From the NCBI GenBank assembly GCA_900239685.1, contig OENT01000247.1, positions 1 to 64,000 on the forward strand: DNA of 64,000 nt, given 5' to 3'. The notes under the pieces are model-generated. The model searched no databases. It saw only the letters and a list, made by a program, of their open reading frames with translations, and was not told the origin of the DNA. Every line of letters begins with the position of its first letter. The stretch's first letter is position 1. Source of the DNA: Rotaria macrura (lineage: Eukaryota > Rotifera > Eurotatoria > Philodinida > Philodinidae). The position numbers and the translations under genes were made by a program. Shown here piece by piece: positions 34,075 through 45,453 of this stretch.

Positions 34075-37000
34075 TGTTGTTTATGTCAAGCTAGAGTTGA
34101 AAGTAGACAACGAGTAACAAACGGCGTTATCTGTGAAGCCAAAAATAAATGAAAAAGAAAACTAGCACTTGTTTCAAAAAACAAAAGATTGATGGATGCG
34201 TTTCGAATCAGATTTGATGAACATAACATGTCGATCAGGTTATGTTTTTCACGTTTAGAAAGTGGCGATGAATATGCATCGAATTATGCATTATAGAGCC
34301 TTCTAGGATGCTTTCTGAACTTATTTTTAAATTAGTTTTCTTCTAACCAAATAAAGCTAAACAATGATGTTTTTCAAAGATATTGCTCGAAACGTCGACC
34401 AAGAATATTCCCTAGGCCATCAATGGTTCTCAAGCGATTAAATATGAAAACGGCAGGCTGGCACGACTTTGTAGATCCTCAAATGATGATTAACATATAC
34501 ATCTCGCCATTGATAATTCACTATAGTCACCTCACAGGTTAATTTGCCTGTCAAAAATATCAACTGAAAACTGTAAAAGGACCACTTGGAAAAATCATGA
34601 GAAGTTCAATAGGGTGTGTCTGTATCGTCTATTTCGAAAGATTAACACTACATCTTTCTATCTTGTTTTTATTCAAAGTTATTTAGAAAACATTCGCCCG
34701 GCGCTTTTTTGAAATGACAATTAGATAGCAATGGAGTTTCACTCGGACGCGAAAAATGCGATGCGCATCGAAAACTCTTGAGTTTTGAAATTTTCGAGAT
34801 CTAAACAAAACATTTTTCCAGTTTATTGTAAACCACTTTTCTCATTCGGATTGAGTTTTTTATTCTTACTGTGAATCGGTAGGCTTACGTTTGAGTCAAC
34901 TCATTCGATCGAAATAGAAAAGGAACTGGAATTAGATATGACGAAATTCATCACTGGGAAAACTTTATCAATTCGTATGAATGTTTTTCCTCATGAACGA
35001 TCTCGGCTGTTCATCCTAATATCTAAACTCCTCATCCTCTAAAACTCGCTGCCTGTCGTAGACAAAACAAATGACCTAAGTTTTCAATTTGTTTTTATTT
35101 AAACTCTCTCGAGGCAGTTAAATCATTTCGAATTCGTGTTCTTTTTGGCGGCGCGGGTGACTCTACGCCTAACTTGACTCGAAACATGGTTAATCTCATC
35201 GAACAGGAATTCGTTAGATCTCTATACTTTCATATTAATTTCGAGCAAAACGTCTCTTCCTTGCTAATTTCAGCATCGTTACAGAAGAAACTGACAGATA
35301 TTATTATTCATGCCAAGACGCTACCGAAAGAAAAGAGAACTCTCGACTTTGAGTGACAAGAAAAGCTGATGAGTATCCCATGTAAAAATTTGTGTTTTTT
35401 GAAACTATTTTTGAACGCTTGCAAAAGCTTTCATTTCCTTACGTTACTGTAAGGCGCTTAAATAAATATACGTCTATATACCTGTATGTAATTATATGCG
35501 TTGCAAGCTTCTGAAAGTGAATGCTTCCAAATAAACCGCTTAATACAGCTTTGGAAACCTTTCTTATAAGCTCTGTCCAGCACTCATTATTAAAATCGCT
35601 GGAATGCACTGTCATTTTTTATCGCGTGTTTACCTTCCAGGAATAGTTATGAAAAATACCGTCAAATATTATCCGTCTATGTGCTTCCCAATAATTTAGA
35701 GCGCAGCTCAAAAGTCATGTGCTACGTTTTTATATTCAGTCGATTGTTAAAACGGCACGATATTCATTTAATTTAGTCATACGATCATATACAGTATAGG
35801 TCGAGTAATATCTCTAAATATCGGCATAATAAGAGACAAACTAGGATACAAAATACAATAAGATATTTTTACGTCACTACGAGGATAAACAGTCATGTTG
35901 ACAGCGACAAAACGATAGGAACAATGCTCGGAATACTACATGTTGTGCAATAGGAATTTGTTTCTACCACCTAAATAGACTTGTCGACGATGTATGTTTG
36001 GAAAAAAGAAAGATACTTTCATCTTTTACTCTGACATGTTGAATGATTTAGTCTTCGAAACATTTCTATTATGTAGAATACTGTTGGTATTAGCAGTATC
36101 ATGTAATTTATTTTCTTTTCATTGTAAATATGAAATAAGTCATCCACAGGCATCAATTGGATTTTGTTATTAGGCTTTTTCTAGATCTTTTCTCAGGGCA
36201 TTTTTGAAAGATGAATCAAGATCTAATTATTTATCTATGAAGAGATATGCGCAAAACAAACTATCTTTCAATCATCTTAGAAACCACGGTGATTCATAAT
36301 ATTTTCACTATAACATCGTCATTTCTCAATGAGATTCAAAATGCTTTTGTATCAAAATGATCCACGAAAGGAAAACTTTGCACAGTCTGATAAAATGAAA
36401 CGTTTTCTGAGTACGTTGTGTCGCTCATCATGGTTGACTTACCATGCAAGTATTTATTCCATTGCAGTTCAGTTTTGTATTTCATTATTTTATAAGTACA
36501 CTGATGTACTGGACAGGTGTGGGATCAGATGACGGGAATTAGAAAGTCAATACGTACATCATTAAAATATTGTTTTTGGTTTTAACCTTCAATCAGTGAC
36601 GATGTGCACAGGAGCCGAATCGAAGAGTTACTCAAGCACTGAATTATCCCTCACTCTTTCAAATCTTCCCCTCTGCTCGATGAGATTGGGAACAACATAT
36701 TTAAGAAATCGTATACAAAATTCGATAATCTTTTGAAAAATTTCTGTACTCTATCAAAACATTTTCATAGACCATCGACTTTATTCATACTACCCAAGCG
36801 TTGTCGCTTTGGAACAATCCTAGATAAGTAAACGGGTATAGATATTTTAATCGATTTACTAGAACATGTGTGTGTTCTTTGTTGATTACAACACTTCAAA
36901 TATGACTTTACACGATGAAAACAGTTGTTCGATAGACAAATTCATTTCTAGCCATACGGTTTTTGAAACAACGTAGCAGTTCGGTGGACTCTTGCTGCTG

Positions 37001-37790
37001 CATGTGTATGTGTGTAGGGAGGGTGGAGGGATAATCATATTGATGACCTCCAAAAAACTAAAATTAAATAGAAATTCCTCAAATGTGTGAAACTATTCGT
37101 TAGCAACTTGACGGAAACACGAATAAGAATGCTTGCACCAAGTATTTTAGTTGGAAGAGCAGTGGAATCCATAGACGCTTGCAGGAAACTGGGCCGAACA
37201 ATCTGTAGACAATATGTTTAACTAAGACACTTGTACAGATTAGTTTTCAGTGAATGTCAAGATACATTTCCATAATATAATGCAATTAATTGTAGTTAAT
37301 GACATGACGGAGTACGGATAGATAACCGAGAATGCGTTTTCGTGATCGAATGACGAGTTCGAAACCCAATTTAAAATGATGGGATTTGCTGCTTTGAGTT
37401 TAACAAGAGCTGAAGAAGATTGATTTTTCGTAGTCGGATCCTTTTGTAAATGTTATCATAGATACAGCTAGAGCTTTAGAATCAGTCCCGGAGTTTTAAA
37501 ACTTGAAGTCTCATAGGGTTTGAGTGATGTGGTAAAGAAATTAGTTAAGAAAAGCAGCAAAGGCTCTCGTTAGAGAATCGCAGTATGACTCGGTGAGTCT
37601 ATGTCCTTTTTGGTCCGATGTTCATCATTATAAATACTTTTGTGCTTCAAAAGAAATCATTCTGAACCAGTATATTTATGTCGCTGATTTTTGTAGAAAG
37701 TTCACAAATTTTACTTTCGATCCCACAAACAATGATGAATCATAGATTCATATCGATCAAATTACGAGGCAGGTAGTTGCACAAACAACA
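34075..37790. other. 3.7-kb interval without a supported gene
   Basis: It includes the promoter side of the receptor. Only short random-looking frames appear (for example 35174-35356 and 36329-36532). A GAGTTCGAAACCC string near 37350 resembles a tRNA B box, but flanks do not fold as a tRNA. Confidence 0.45.
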
Positions 37791-38118
37791 CCCAGGAGAA
37801 TCATTCCGACCATTGGATCCGATCATGTTTCTATCGGAGTTTCTCTAATTCGACGAAATCCCATCGGATTCCTGGTTGCGATCCGAGATTCGGATCCCTA
37901 GAATTGGACTTTATCGAATCCTACTATCGGAATCCGATTGGATTTCATCGTATGATCTAACAAGCCTCTACTATTGGGATTAAATGCTAATTCGTACACA
38001 AATAAGAAAATAGTTTTTTTCCGTCGGATCCGTTACTGTTTCCACAGCCCGGATTCCCATAAGATTTCATCGGATCGTAGGATCCGATCGGATTCGGTAA
38101 CGGATTGATTCACCTGGG
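37791..38118. mobile_element. 328-bp MITE-like element with CCCAGG termini
   Basis: The left end CCCAGGAGAATCATTCCG and the complement of the right end CCCAGGTGAATCAATCCG match at 16 of 18 positions. Looser inverted similarity continues to about 85 bp (GGATCCGAT, GAAATC and GGGAATCC blocks). The interior is packed with CGGAT / GGATCCGAT / CGGATTC motifs. No coding capacity. This is the structure of a non-autonomous terminal-inverted-repeat DNA element. I see no clear target-site duplication, so the superfamily is not named. Confidence 0.65.
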
Positions 38119-40759
38119 CAGCTATTCCTTTCGACTGAATCATTAGTCTTTCCTCTACCGATTGTGCACTATCTTTGTTTTTATTTCATAGTATCTTACG
38201 GTTTTTCGAGGAAAAACCTGATGAAAGAATTGATTAATATAGTGTTGAATCGCAAGTATTGATTATGCTGTCTCACTTCAATGCAACAAATGCAAATTGA
38301 TCTTGATTACACACACAATTGGTATGCAATTGTATAAAACTGCGTTGTATCGTTGCTATTTTAGATTATTTAAAAAGTTACAGAGGAATAGAATGGGAAT
38401 GTGCCGATGAACACATTGCACTCTACTGTAACTTAAAATTGAAAAGCAACAATAATGATTGTTTTCTTAATGAAAATTATTGACGAACTGTTTCAGGTTT
38501 ACGAGCCGGCAGCACGGCGATAAACTTAAATAATCTATGACACATTCGTATCATATTTCGGTACTAATGATTCAGTGTTAGTTTTCAATGGCATCTCATG
38601 ATAAGAACTGTTTTTGCAAAATTTCACAATCGGAACATTTTTCTATTAGTCTAAGTGTCTCGAAGATTTTGAAAATACGATCACAATCAGGTTTCATTTT
38701 TGACCTTTGCACCGACAACGAACCAATAATAACATTTTTTTTGGGTCACAAATTGGAATACAAGATAACTCAAGCTTATTGTCTTTTGCATTGCATTGTT
38801 TACCTTTGTAACATTTGAATTTTATTAAATCGTCTTCTCATATTTCGGTGTTTTTGTTTTAAGATAAACATAAAATATTATGCTCAATTATGAATTTAAT
38901 TTCCATGACAATATGATCCATCAAATATAGTTCGGCTATTTACATGACGTGAAAGAGCTTCGGCATGACGAAGATGTTTATTAACTCCTCAGCCAATGGC
39001 CTTGCTTCTTGCATTTTATCTTTACTCTATTATCAATATCAAATAAACTTGGCGTAGCACTGTTCTTACGGGGACGAACGGAAGTATTGGAAGATATGTT
39101 GGATGTGTTATTCTTTCTATTTCGACTCACTGGATCGATGGAAAACGATAAACATGTGATTCGCTCTAGATCAGTTGGCAGATTTCTACCGCTTTTACCA
39201 TGAAAAAAATGTAATCTAGATGAGCAATAAAAACAAGACTTAGATTATATTTTTATGGTGATGATGGATATGCGCCTTCGAAGAGTTGCATGTTCTTAAC
39301 TACTCAATAAGTTGCACTGAATTCTATATGATCCCTTATTTAGCGGAAGAGTCGGACCTAACAAGGGCATCAGAAGTATGTATAGAAGACATTCAGGTAA
39401 ACATTGCATTTCTTGTTCTTTAGCGTCGTTGTTTTTTGATGGCGGTGGATCTGTCACAGATAAGACTTGAAAGAAAACTTTTTATTCGACTGCTCGACAA
39501 ACTGGACGAAAAAAATAGCTAGAAAATAGAACGTAGGACAGACCTTGCACCTACGCATGTGTATCTGCGTGCGTGTGTGTGTGTGTGTGTGCACTGATTA
39601 AAAAAGAAATAAAGAAAAGACATACGTTGACAGATAGATAAAATAGAAAAATTGTCACTTACTTATGTTAAATGGTATCGAGATACAAAAATAGAACGTT
39701 TCACTTATCAATAATATATCGCGAAAATGTTATACGTATTTCTGTGACAAAATAAACAGTGCATTGCACATGAAACGAGATAGAATTGATTAGAACAATA
39801 TTAGTCTTTGCCAATGTATCCAGCATAACAAACAAACAAGGCAACAACAAATAACTCTAATCGATTATCGATGACTTACATTAGTGTCTAGTTCGACTAG
39901 ATTAATACTCTACATGTTACTCTCAAGACATGACATTATTTTATGATTGTTTACCTTGGAGAATTAGCAGCAACCTTGTTTTTCCGTGTCATCGAGAAAT
40001 GAAATAATTTGATCGATTTCAACGAAGTTTTGCATCGCCAAATGATTTGCCCTTTACTTTCTACTTTTAGTCAGACGATGCTCTTTCGGTGACTATTCGC
40101 TTTTCAAACACAAATCCAACTTGCACGTCAAAGATTCTAATGAATAGAATTCGTTCAACTTAAGATAATTTGCACTAGAAGAGGAAAAACTATCTTGTTT
40201 AACTGTCGTCAATATCATTTGAAGAAGATGAGACAATTTTCAATCGTTGCTTATCGAAGTGAAGTAACAACAACGAATTCAGTTCATCCTAAATGGTTAT
40301 TTCTGTTGCCTTGGTAAATGACGTTTCTTTCCGTATTCATGCATGTGACTGTTTTCTAGTCGATTCAATCAATTAATATGACAAAGAGAAGTATTCTCGA
40401 AAACGAAATTCAAAACATGGATTTACAACTTCAGACTTCGATTAATTATCGCGTAATATGACGCTCGATAAAAGAAAAATGTTGGATTCTTTTCTCTTTT
40501 CCTCTGGATTCGACAACGGATAATGAATATTTAAGTAGTGGAATAGTCGATTTCGCAGTTGATAAGCTCTTGAAATCTATGATAATTCACATTCTTGTCT
40601 TGTATCTTCATATATTATTTATGCAAGAACTACTTGTCGGCAAAAAAACAGAGAAACAAAATAGGCAGAATAATCAACAATCTCTCTCGTTACTACATAT
40701 ATATCTCTAATGCGATTAGTAACGTCTTTTCATGTTTAGTAGTATCATTTAGTTCTAAT
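38119..40759. other. intergenic, no gene supported
   Basis: Small frames at 38588-38818 and 39009-39203 have no recognisable content. A GT microsatellite lies at 39566-39592. The last few hundred bases precede the RyR-like gene and should hold its promoter, but no element stands out. Confidence 0.45.
39566..39592. repeat. (GT)n microsatellite
   Basis: About a dozen TG/GT dinucleotides with a GC interruption at the left edge; in non-coding sequence. Confidence 0.85.
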
Positions 40760-41419
40760 ATGCATCTGATAATAACACTGGCCTATGTTATTTGTCTATG
40801 TGGTTACAATGTCGAATCAACCCCATTTAAAAGTAATTTTAAATTTTTTGTCAAAACTGTCGCTAGTGTTTATCATTCTAATTGGCGTGAGAGTTTTCTT
40901 GCAAGAAATCCATTTGCTAAGAATCGTTTCAAATTAACAAAAGCCGTTACACATTATGAACCGTCGGACTTTTTATATCCAATGATTCTCACGGTTGGTT
41001 CATGTTTGGTTCATCGAAATTTGAAAGTAGCTCGAGCTCGTTACAATGCTTCGCTTATCTATGTTGATATATTAAATATGCGATACGATGAATTACCGTC
41101 TGATTGGGCCTACGAAAATCGAGCGACAGCACGCATAGCTTGTCAACGTGTTTTGCAAGGTCTTCGCAAAAAACGTCCGTTCAACGAAAATTTCGTCGAA
41201 GAAACATCGAACATCATACATGTCGAATGGATGAAACGTAACGGGCAACATGCTCAAAAAGAACTAATGGTGCCTTATGCCAATTTAACTGAAATAGAAA
41301 AGGACAAAGATCGGAAAGCAGTAGTTATCGCTTGTCGCTTATTCAATCAACATCATTTATATCATAGGTTTAATACAACTCCGATTTATTTCAATGGAAA
41401 TGTTTTCAATAGAATGTAA
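40760..41419 (+). CDS. secreted RyR-domain-like protein
   Basis: Single exon, 219 aa from the ATG at 40760. This start is chosen because it gives a signal peptide (MHLIITLAYVICLCGYNVES); the frame is open 55 codons further upstream but that part is not signal-like. Seen: two related segments. The first has VDILNMRYDELPSDWAYENR then TARIACQRVL. The second, about residues 140-190, has HVEWMKRNGQ...VPYANLTEIEKDKDRKAV, closely following the RyR-domain pattern (IHxxWxxxRxxxGW...PYxxLxExEKxxDR). RyR domains are repeated in cytosolic parts of ryanodine receptors and occur alone in bacterial and phage proteins, where they are thought to bind nucleotides or small ligands. A secreted stand-alone version with no channel is unusual. 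Function unknown. Confidence 0.78.
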   Translation: MHLIITLAYVICLCGYNVESTPFKSNFKFFVKTVASVYHSNWRESFLARNPFAKNRFKLTKAVTHYEPSDFLYPMILTVGSCLVHRNLKVARARYNASLIYVDILNMRYDELPSDWAYENRATARIACQRVLQGLRKKRPFNENFVEETSNIIHVEWMKRNGQHAQKELMVPYANLTEIEKDKDRKAVVIACRLFNQHHLYHRFNTTPIYFNGNVFNRM

Positions 41420-42350
41420 CTCTTTTCATTTCGTCTTTCTCTTCTCTAGTGGATTTCGATATCTTATTTTTATTACATACGTATGATTTCTGTTTTGCTT
41501 TGAAATAAATGCATCAATATTTTATTTTGTCTTTCGATCGAAGGAGAAGGAAATTCAATCCACACTTTCCTTACGCTAGTGTGTGTGTCAAACAAAGGGG
41601 GCAATTCGATAATGCTATTCAGTGTTGTTATGTAGATCAATGAATTCCAATTCTAATCGTATATCGCATTTCTAGTTGCAAGAATAAATAAAGAATATTT
41701 ATTTACTTTAATCGATCAATGATCGAAATGTTCGATATTCGACTATTTTACAATCGGGAAGTCAGAAACAACATAGTTTTACAAAACCAACAGTAGAAAC
41801 TTGTGCTTAAGTAGGCGAGGCGTAGAACAAAAATTTTATCTAACCACGTTTCAATAATGACGCAGTTTATGGTTAAAACATATTGAAAGTAAATGTAAGG
41901 TGTTGTCTTAATTGCAGATAGTGAATCATTGTCAATAAAAGGTGTATTGAATCGATTCGTGTGTTTATAGATCGATTTGCTGGTGAGTATCTGTCAGGCA
42001 GTTTTTGTTGCCATCTCAAGTTGAAATGATTTGAATTTAACATGCGTATTCGTGTTTAGCTTATTCTATTCGCGGTATCAATTCGATAAGAAAAAGAGCA
42101 TCGCATGACGTGAGGAAGAGGTTCGAGTAACTTGAATCTTCTGTTTAACTGCTGGCATTTGTCAATCATCGGTCATTCTTTTGCTTTGCACCCAAAAAGT
42201 CAAGTAATAAGATCTTGCGTGCATGTAACACAATAAACATCGACGCATTTGCTCCATTCGTTCGCTTCTTTTTTTAGATTTCATTTCTTCTTCAATATTT
42301 TAACTGATACACTGTCAGCTGTGCTGCACGAAACGCATAGAGCTGAAACG
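41420..42350. other. intergenic between RyR-like gene and carboxypeptidase
   Basis: Contains AATAAA sites about 80-90 bp after the RyR-like stop and, towards the right, an AT-rich region that must hold the carboxypeptidase promoter. A TTTTTTTAG site at about 42277 could be an acceptor for a leader, about 70 nt before the start codon. Nothing else is seen. Confidence 0.4.
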
Positions 42351-44352
42351 ATGTTTATCAGAATGTGGACATCGTTCATTATCTTCTGCATGCTTTTTAC
42401 TGATTCTTTTGCCACTAATACTTTTTATCAAGGGTATGTATAAATAGCGTGAACAAGTACGGAGAACTATCCTTGTTTAAAATAGACACGAATTAGTGCG
42501 AGTTGTACCAAAAACAAACGAACATCTTCAATTGATTCGTCGTTTCGAGGACACTTACGGGGTGAGATTCGATATCTATTCATTTGATAAATGTCTCATT
42601 CGCCTTCTTCTTTCTTCAGGTTGATCGATGGTCCGAAGTTCTTCAAATCAATCGAGAAATCAAAATGACTCTACCGCAAAAGCAAATAGCGAAAATAAAG
42701 AAGTTATGCAAACAACACGGAATTGACATCATCACTCTCAATAATAATTTAGACGAGTACATAGATTTATATATATATATTAATCTCTTTAGCATTCTCT
42801 CTTCTCACTCGATTGACGAACTCATTGTCTAATTTATGTCTTTGTTTAGATTAATCAAAAAATCAGACCATATTTCTAAGCAACATAGAAGACGAACACA
42901 ACGATCGATAAACGACGACACTTCGCATCATCTCACCGATTATTTAACATATAAACAAGTGAAATACTTCATGAGAAACTTGATCAATTCCAAAATTTCA
43001 TCGTTTTTCAACTAGATTGTTGAATTCCTCAATGAACAACATGAACGATCTCCGTCCTCAAAAAATTTCACGTCACTCTTCTCTATTGGCAACACGTACG
43101 AAAATCGATCGATTTGGACAATAAGAGTGAGTTATCGCTCGTTTTTTCTCGTTCACTAGAAACGGAATTCTCTGATTCATTTCATTAAGATTGGTAAGCC
43201 ATCTGCGCGACGCAACATTTTAATGGATTGCGGGATTCATGCAAGAGAATTCATTTCGCCTTCCACCTGTCTCTATATGATCGATAAAGTAGACTAGTCA
43301 TATCCTTGCTCACTGAATCAACCTATTACCATATTGGCTTTTTCTTTAGTTGATTGATGAAGTTAATCATAAGAAATCAACAATTTTATCAATATTTAAT
43401 ATATATATAATTCCACTGCTTAATCCAGACGGCTATGAATACGCTCAAACAGAAGTATGAGTACTTGTTGTGCCTTTTATTGATTTACGGAGAAGAAGTT
43501 TTTCTTTCTTCTCGTCTAAAATAGAGACGAATGTGGCGTAAAAATCGATCGCCTAACAAATATTATTATCCTGCACATTCGAATTGCATTGGAGTTGATC
43601 TTAATAGAAACTTCGGATATCATTGGATGGGTAGAATACATTTCGTTCGTTTTTATTCTATTTGTTGAAAATGTTTCTCTTCCTCTTTTGTTCAGAGAAC
43701 GGCGCATCACCGAATCCTTGTTCTGAAACGTATGCTGGTCCGAAACCCGACAGTGAACTTGAAACACAAAGTTTACAAAAGTTCATAAATCAATCATCTC
43801 GACATTGGGATGCTTACTTAACATTTCATTCCTATGGACAATATTGGATTTATCCATGGGGATTTGCTTCATACATGCCTGATGATTATATGGAATTAGT
43901 AGGATATAGTTGCATTCATTTAAATTAAATTTTAATACGTGCAATGCCCTTTTCTTTTAGAAAGATAAAGCAGAAATTGGTTCTAAAGCATTGAAACGTG
44001 TCAATGGTACTTCGTACAAAATCGGATCAGCAGCTAATTTACTGTGTATTAATAGTTTTGAATAGAAAAATTTGTATTTTATCTCTGTTCTTATGATGCA
44101 TTTTTAGATGAATCAGCCGGTGGTAGTGATGATTGGGCGAAAGGTGTAGGTCAAATAAAATATGTTTATACCGTTGAGTTACGTCCTTCAGATGACATAA
44201 ACGATGCTCATGCACATTTTGCTTTTATGCTCCCGTCAACATTTATCGAGCCGGTTGGACAAGAAACATATGTCGGCGTGAAAGAATTTCTTCGATCACT
44301 TATAACATCTCGTCGGCAAAAGGCTTTAACCAGAAGTCATCATGAAAATTAA
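42351..44352 (+). CDS. M14A metallocarboxypeptidase, carboxypeptidase B-like
   Basis: Eleven exons: 42351-42433, 42486-42561, 42620-42756, 42850-42958, 43016-43126, 43190-43288, 43350-43454, 43525-43630, 43696-43898, 43961-44045, 44108-44352 (452 aa). A secreted zinc exopeptidase that removes C-terminal residues, made as a zymogen. Seen: signal peptide, propeptide starting at HELVRVVPKTNEH, a basic HRRRTQR stretch near the pro/mature border, zinc ligands His189 and Glu192 (GIHARE) and His320 (TFHSYG), substrate-carboxylate binder Asn267-Arg268 (DLNRNF), Tyr372 (CPA Tyr248, its codon split by an intron) and catalytic Glu395 (TVELR). Asp379 in GGSDDW sits where CPB has Asp255 and CPA Ile255, predicting preference for C-terminal Lys/Arg. 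All catalytic residues are present, so it should be active. Confidence 0.95.
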
Positions 44353-44522
44353 ATGTATTCTCCATCTCTTCTCTTTCTTTTTCGTAGTAGAATCGTGCTT
44401 CTTATCTTATCGTTTATCTTTTCTCTCGGAGATTTTTCCAAGTTTTTCTTTTGTTTAAAACATGTGAACTGATAGTCAAAGACGATTCACTTGCATACCT
44501 TGACGATACTAGAACAGTTAAG

Positions 44523-45453
44523 ATGACTGAAATAAATAAAACTAGCCCAGCGGGTTATGCGTGTCAACAACGAATATTAATAACCGGCGTATCAGGTTTG
44601 ATTGGAAGAATTCTATTTCATCATTTAACAGACAACTATCCGATGAAGTATCAAGTTTATGGGCTTGATCAACACTTGGACATATCGCCGAGATATCAAT
44701 GGCAAACTTCTGATAATCATGATATAAAACCGATTTTACCTATATCGAATGATAAATTTTTTCAGTGTGATATAACGGATAGAATAAAATTACATCAAAT
44801 TATTGAGGAGCAGAAAATCGATATCATTATTCATTTAGCAGCGCTGCTCGAGAATCACTCCGACATTGAAACTATTTCACGTGTTAATGTCGATGGAACG
44901 AAAAATGTTTTTGATGCACGTAATTTATTCTCGTTTCGTTTTTCTGCTTCCGATTATTTTCATACTTTTAGCCGGTGTTCATCGTATAATATATGCAAGT
45001 TCAGTAATGGCCGTTTTTGGCTATATTACACGTGAACCATATCTTTCGATATTTAATCAAACTTTTGACGATAAAACTTCGTTGAGAAAACTGACTGTCA
45101 AAGATGATCCACCATTGCCCGATGTTCGAACATTGGCATTTCAAGAATATTCTCAAAGTAAAATAGTCGGTGAACAAATGGCGAATGAAGTAGTTAAGAA
45201 TAAACTAAAATCCATAATCTGCGTTCGCTTCGGCTGGGTCAACATTGATGATCAACCGGGAACGACTTGGCTTCGTACTGTGTGGTGTAGTTATCGAGAT
45301 CTACGTTCATTCATCGATAAAGCGTTAGAATCTCCTCGAGATTTAAGTGGCACATATTTTGTCATGTCGAACAATCATCGCCTCTGGGTTGACTTAGACG
45401 ATGCGAAACGAGATCTCAACTTTGAACCGCAAGATGGAGCTGAAGCGCTTTAA
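44523..45453 (+). CDS. NAD-dependent epimerase/dehydratase, uronate-dehydrogenase-like
   Basis: Two exons, 44523-44919 and 44972-45453, with a 52-bp intron, encode 292 aa. An extended short-chain dehydrogenase acting on sugar substrates with NAD+. Seen: Rossmann motif TGVSGLIG (residues 21-28), a DIT segment after strand 3, IIIHLAALLE, ASS (141-143), catalytic YSQSK (192-196), then VRFGWVN. The C-terminal half, with RTVWCSYRDLRSFIDKALE, FVMSNNHRLWVDLDDAKRDL and NFEPQDGAEAL, recalls bacterial uronate dehydrogenases (WLSxRDxxxL, VSNNxRxWWD, GYRPQDxAEA). Family placement is from memory of these motifs. The ATG at 44523 is chosen because homology begins soon after; the frame is open further upstream. 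It lies 170 bp after the carboxypeptidase on the same strand. A bacterial origin followed by intron gain is possible. Confidence 0.88.

Noticed and set aside
40595-40759. Upstream extension of the RyR-like frame by 55 codons
   Set aside because: The ATG at 40760 gives a proper signal peptide directly followed by the conserved region; the upstream part is polar, tyrosine-rich and unrelated.
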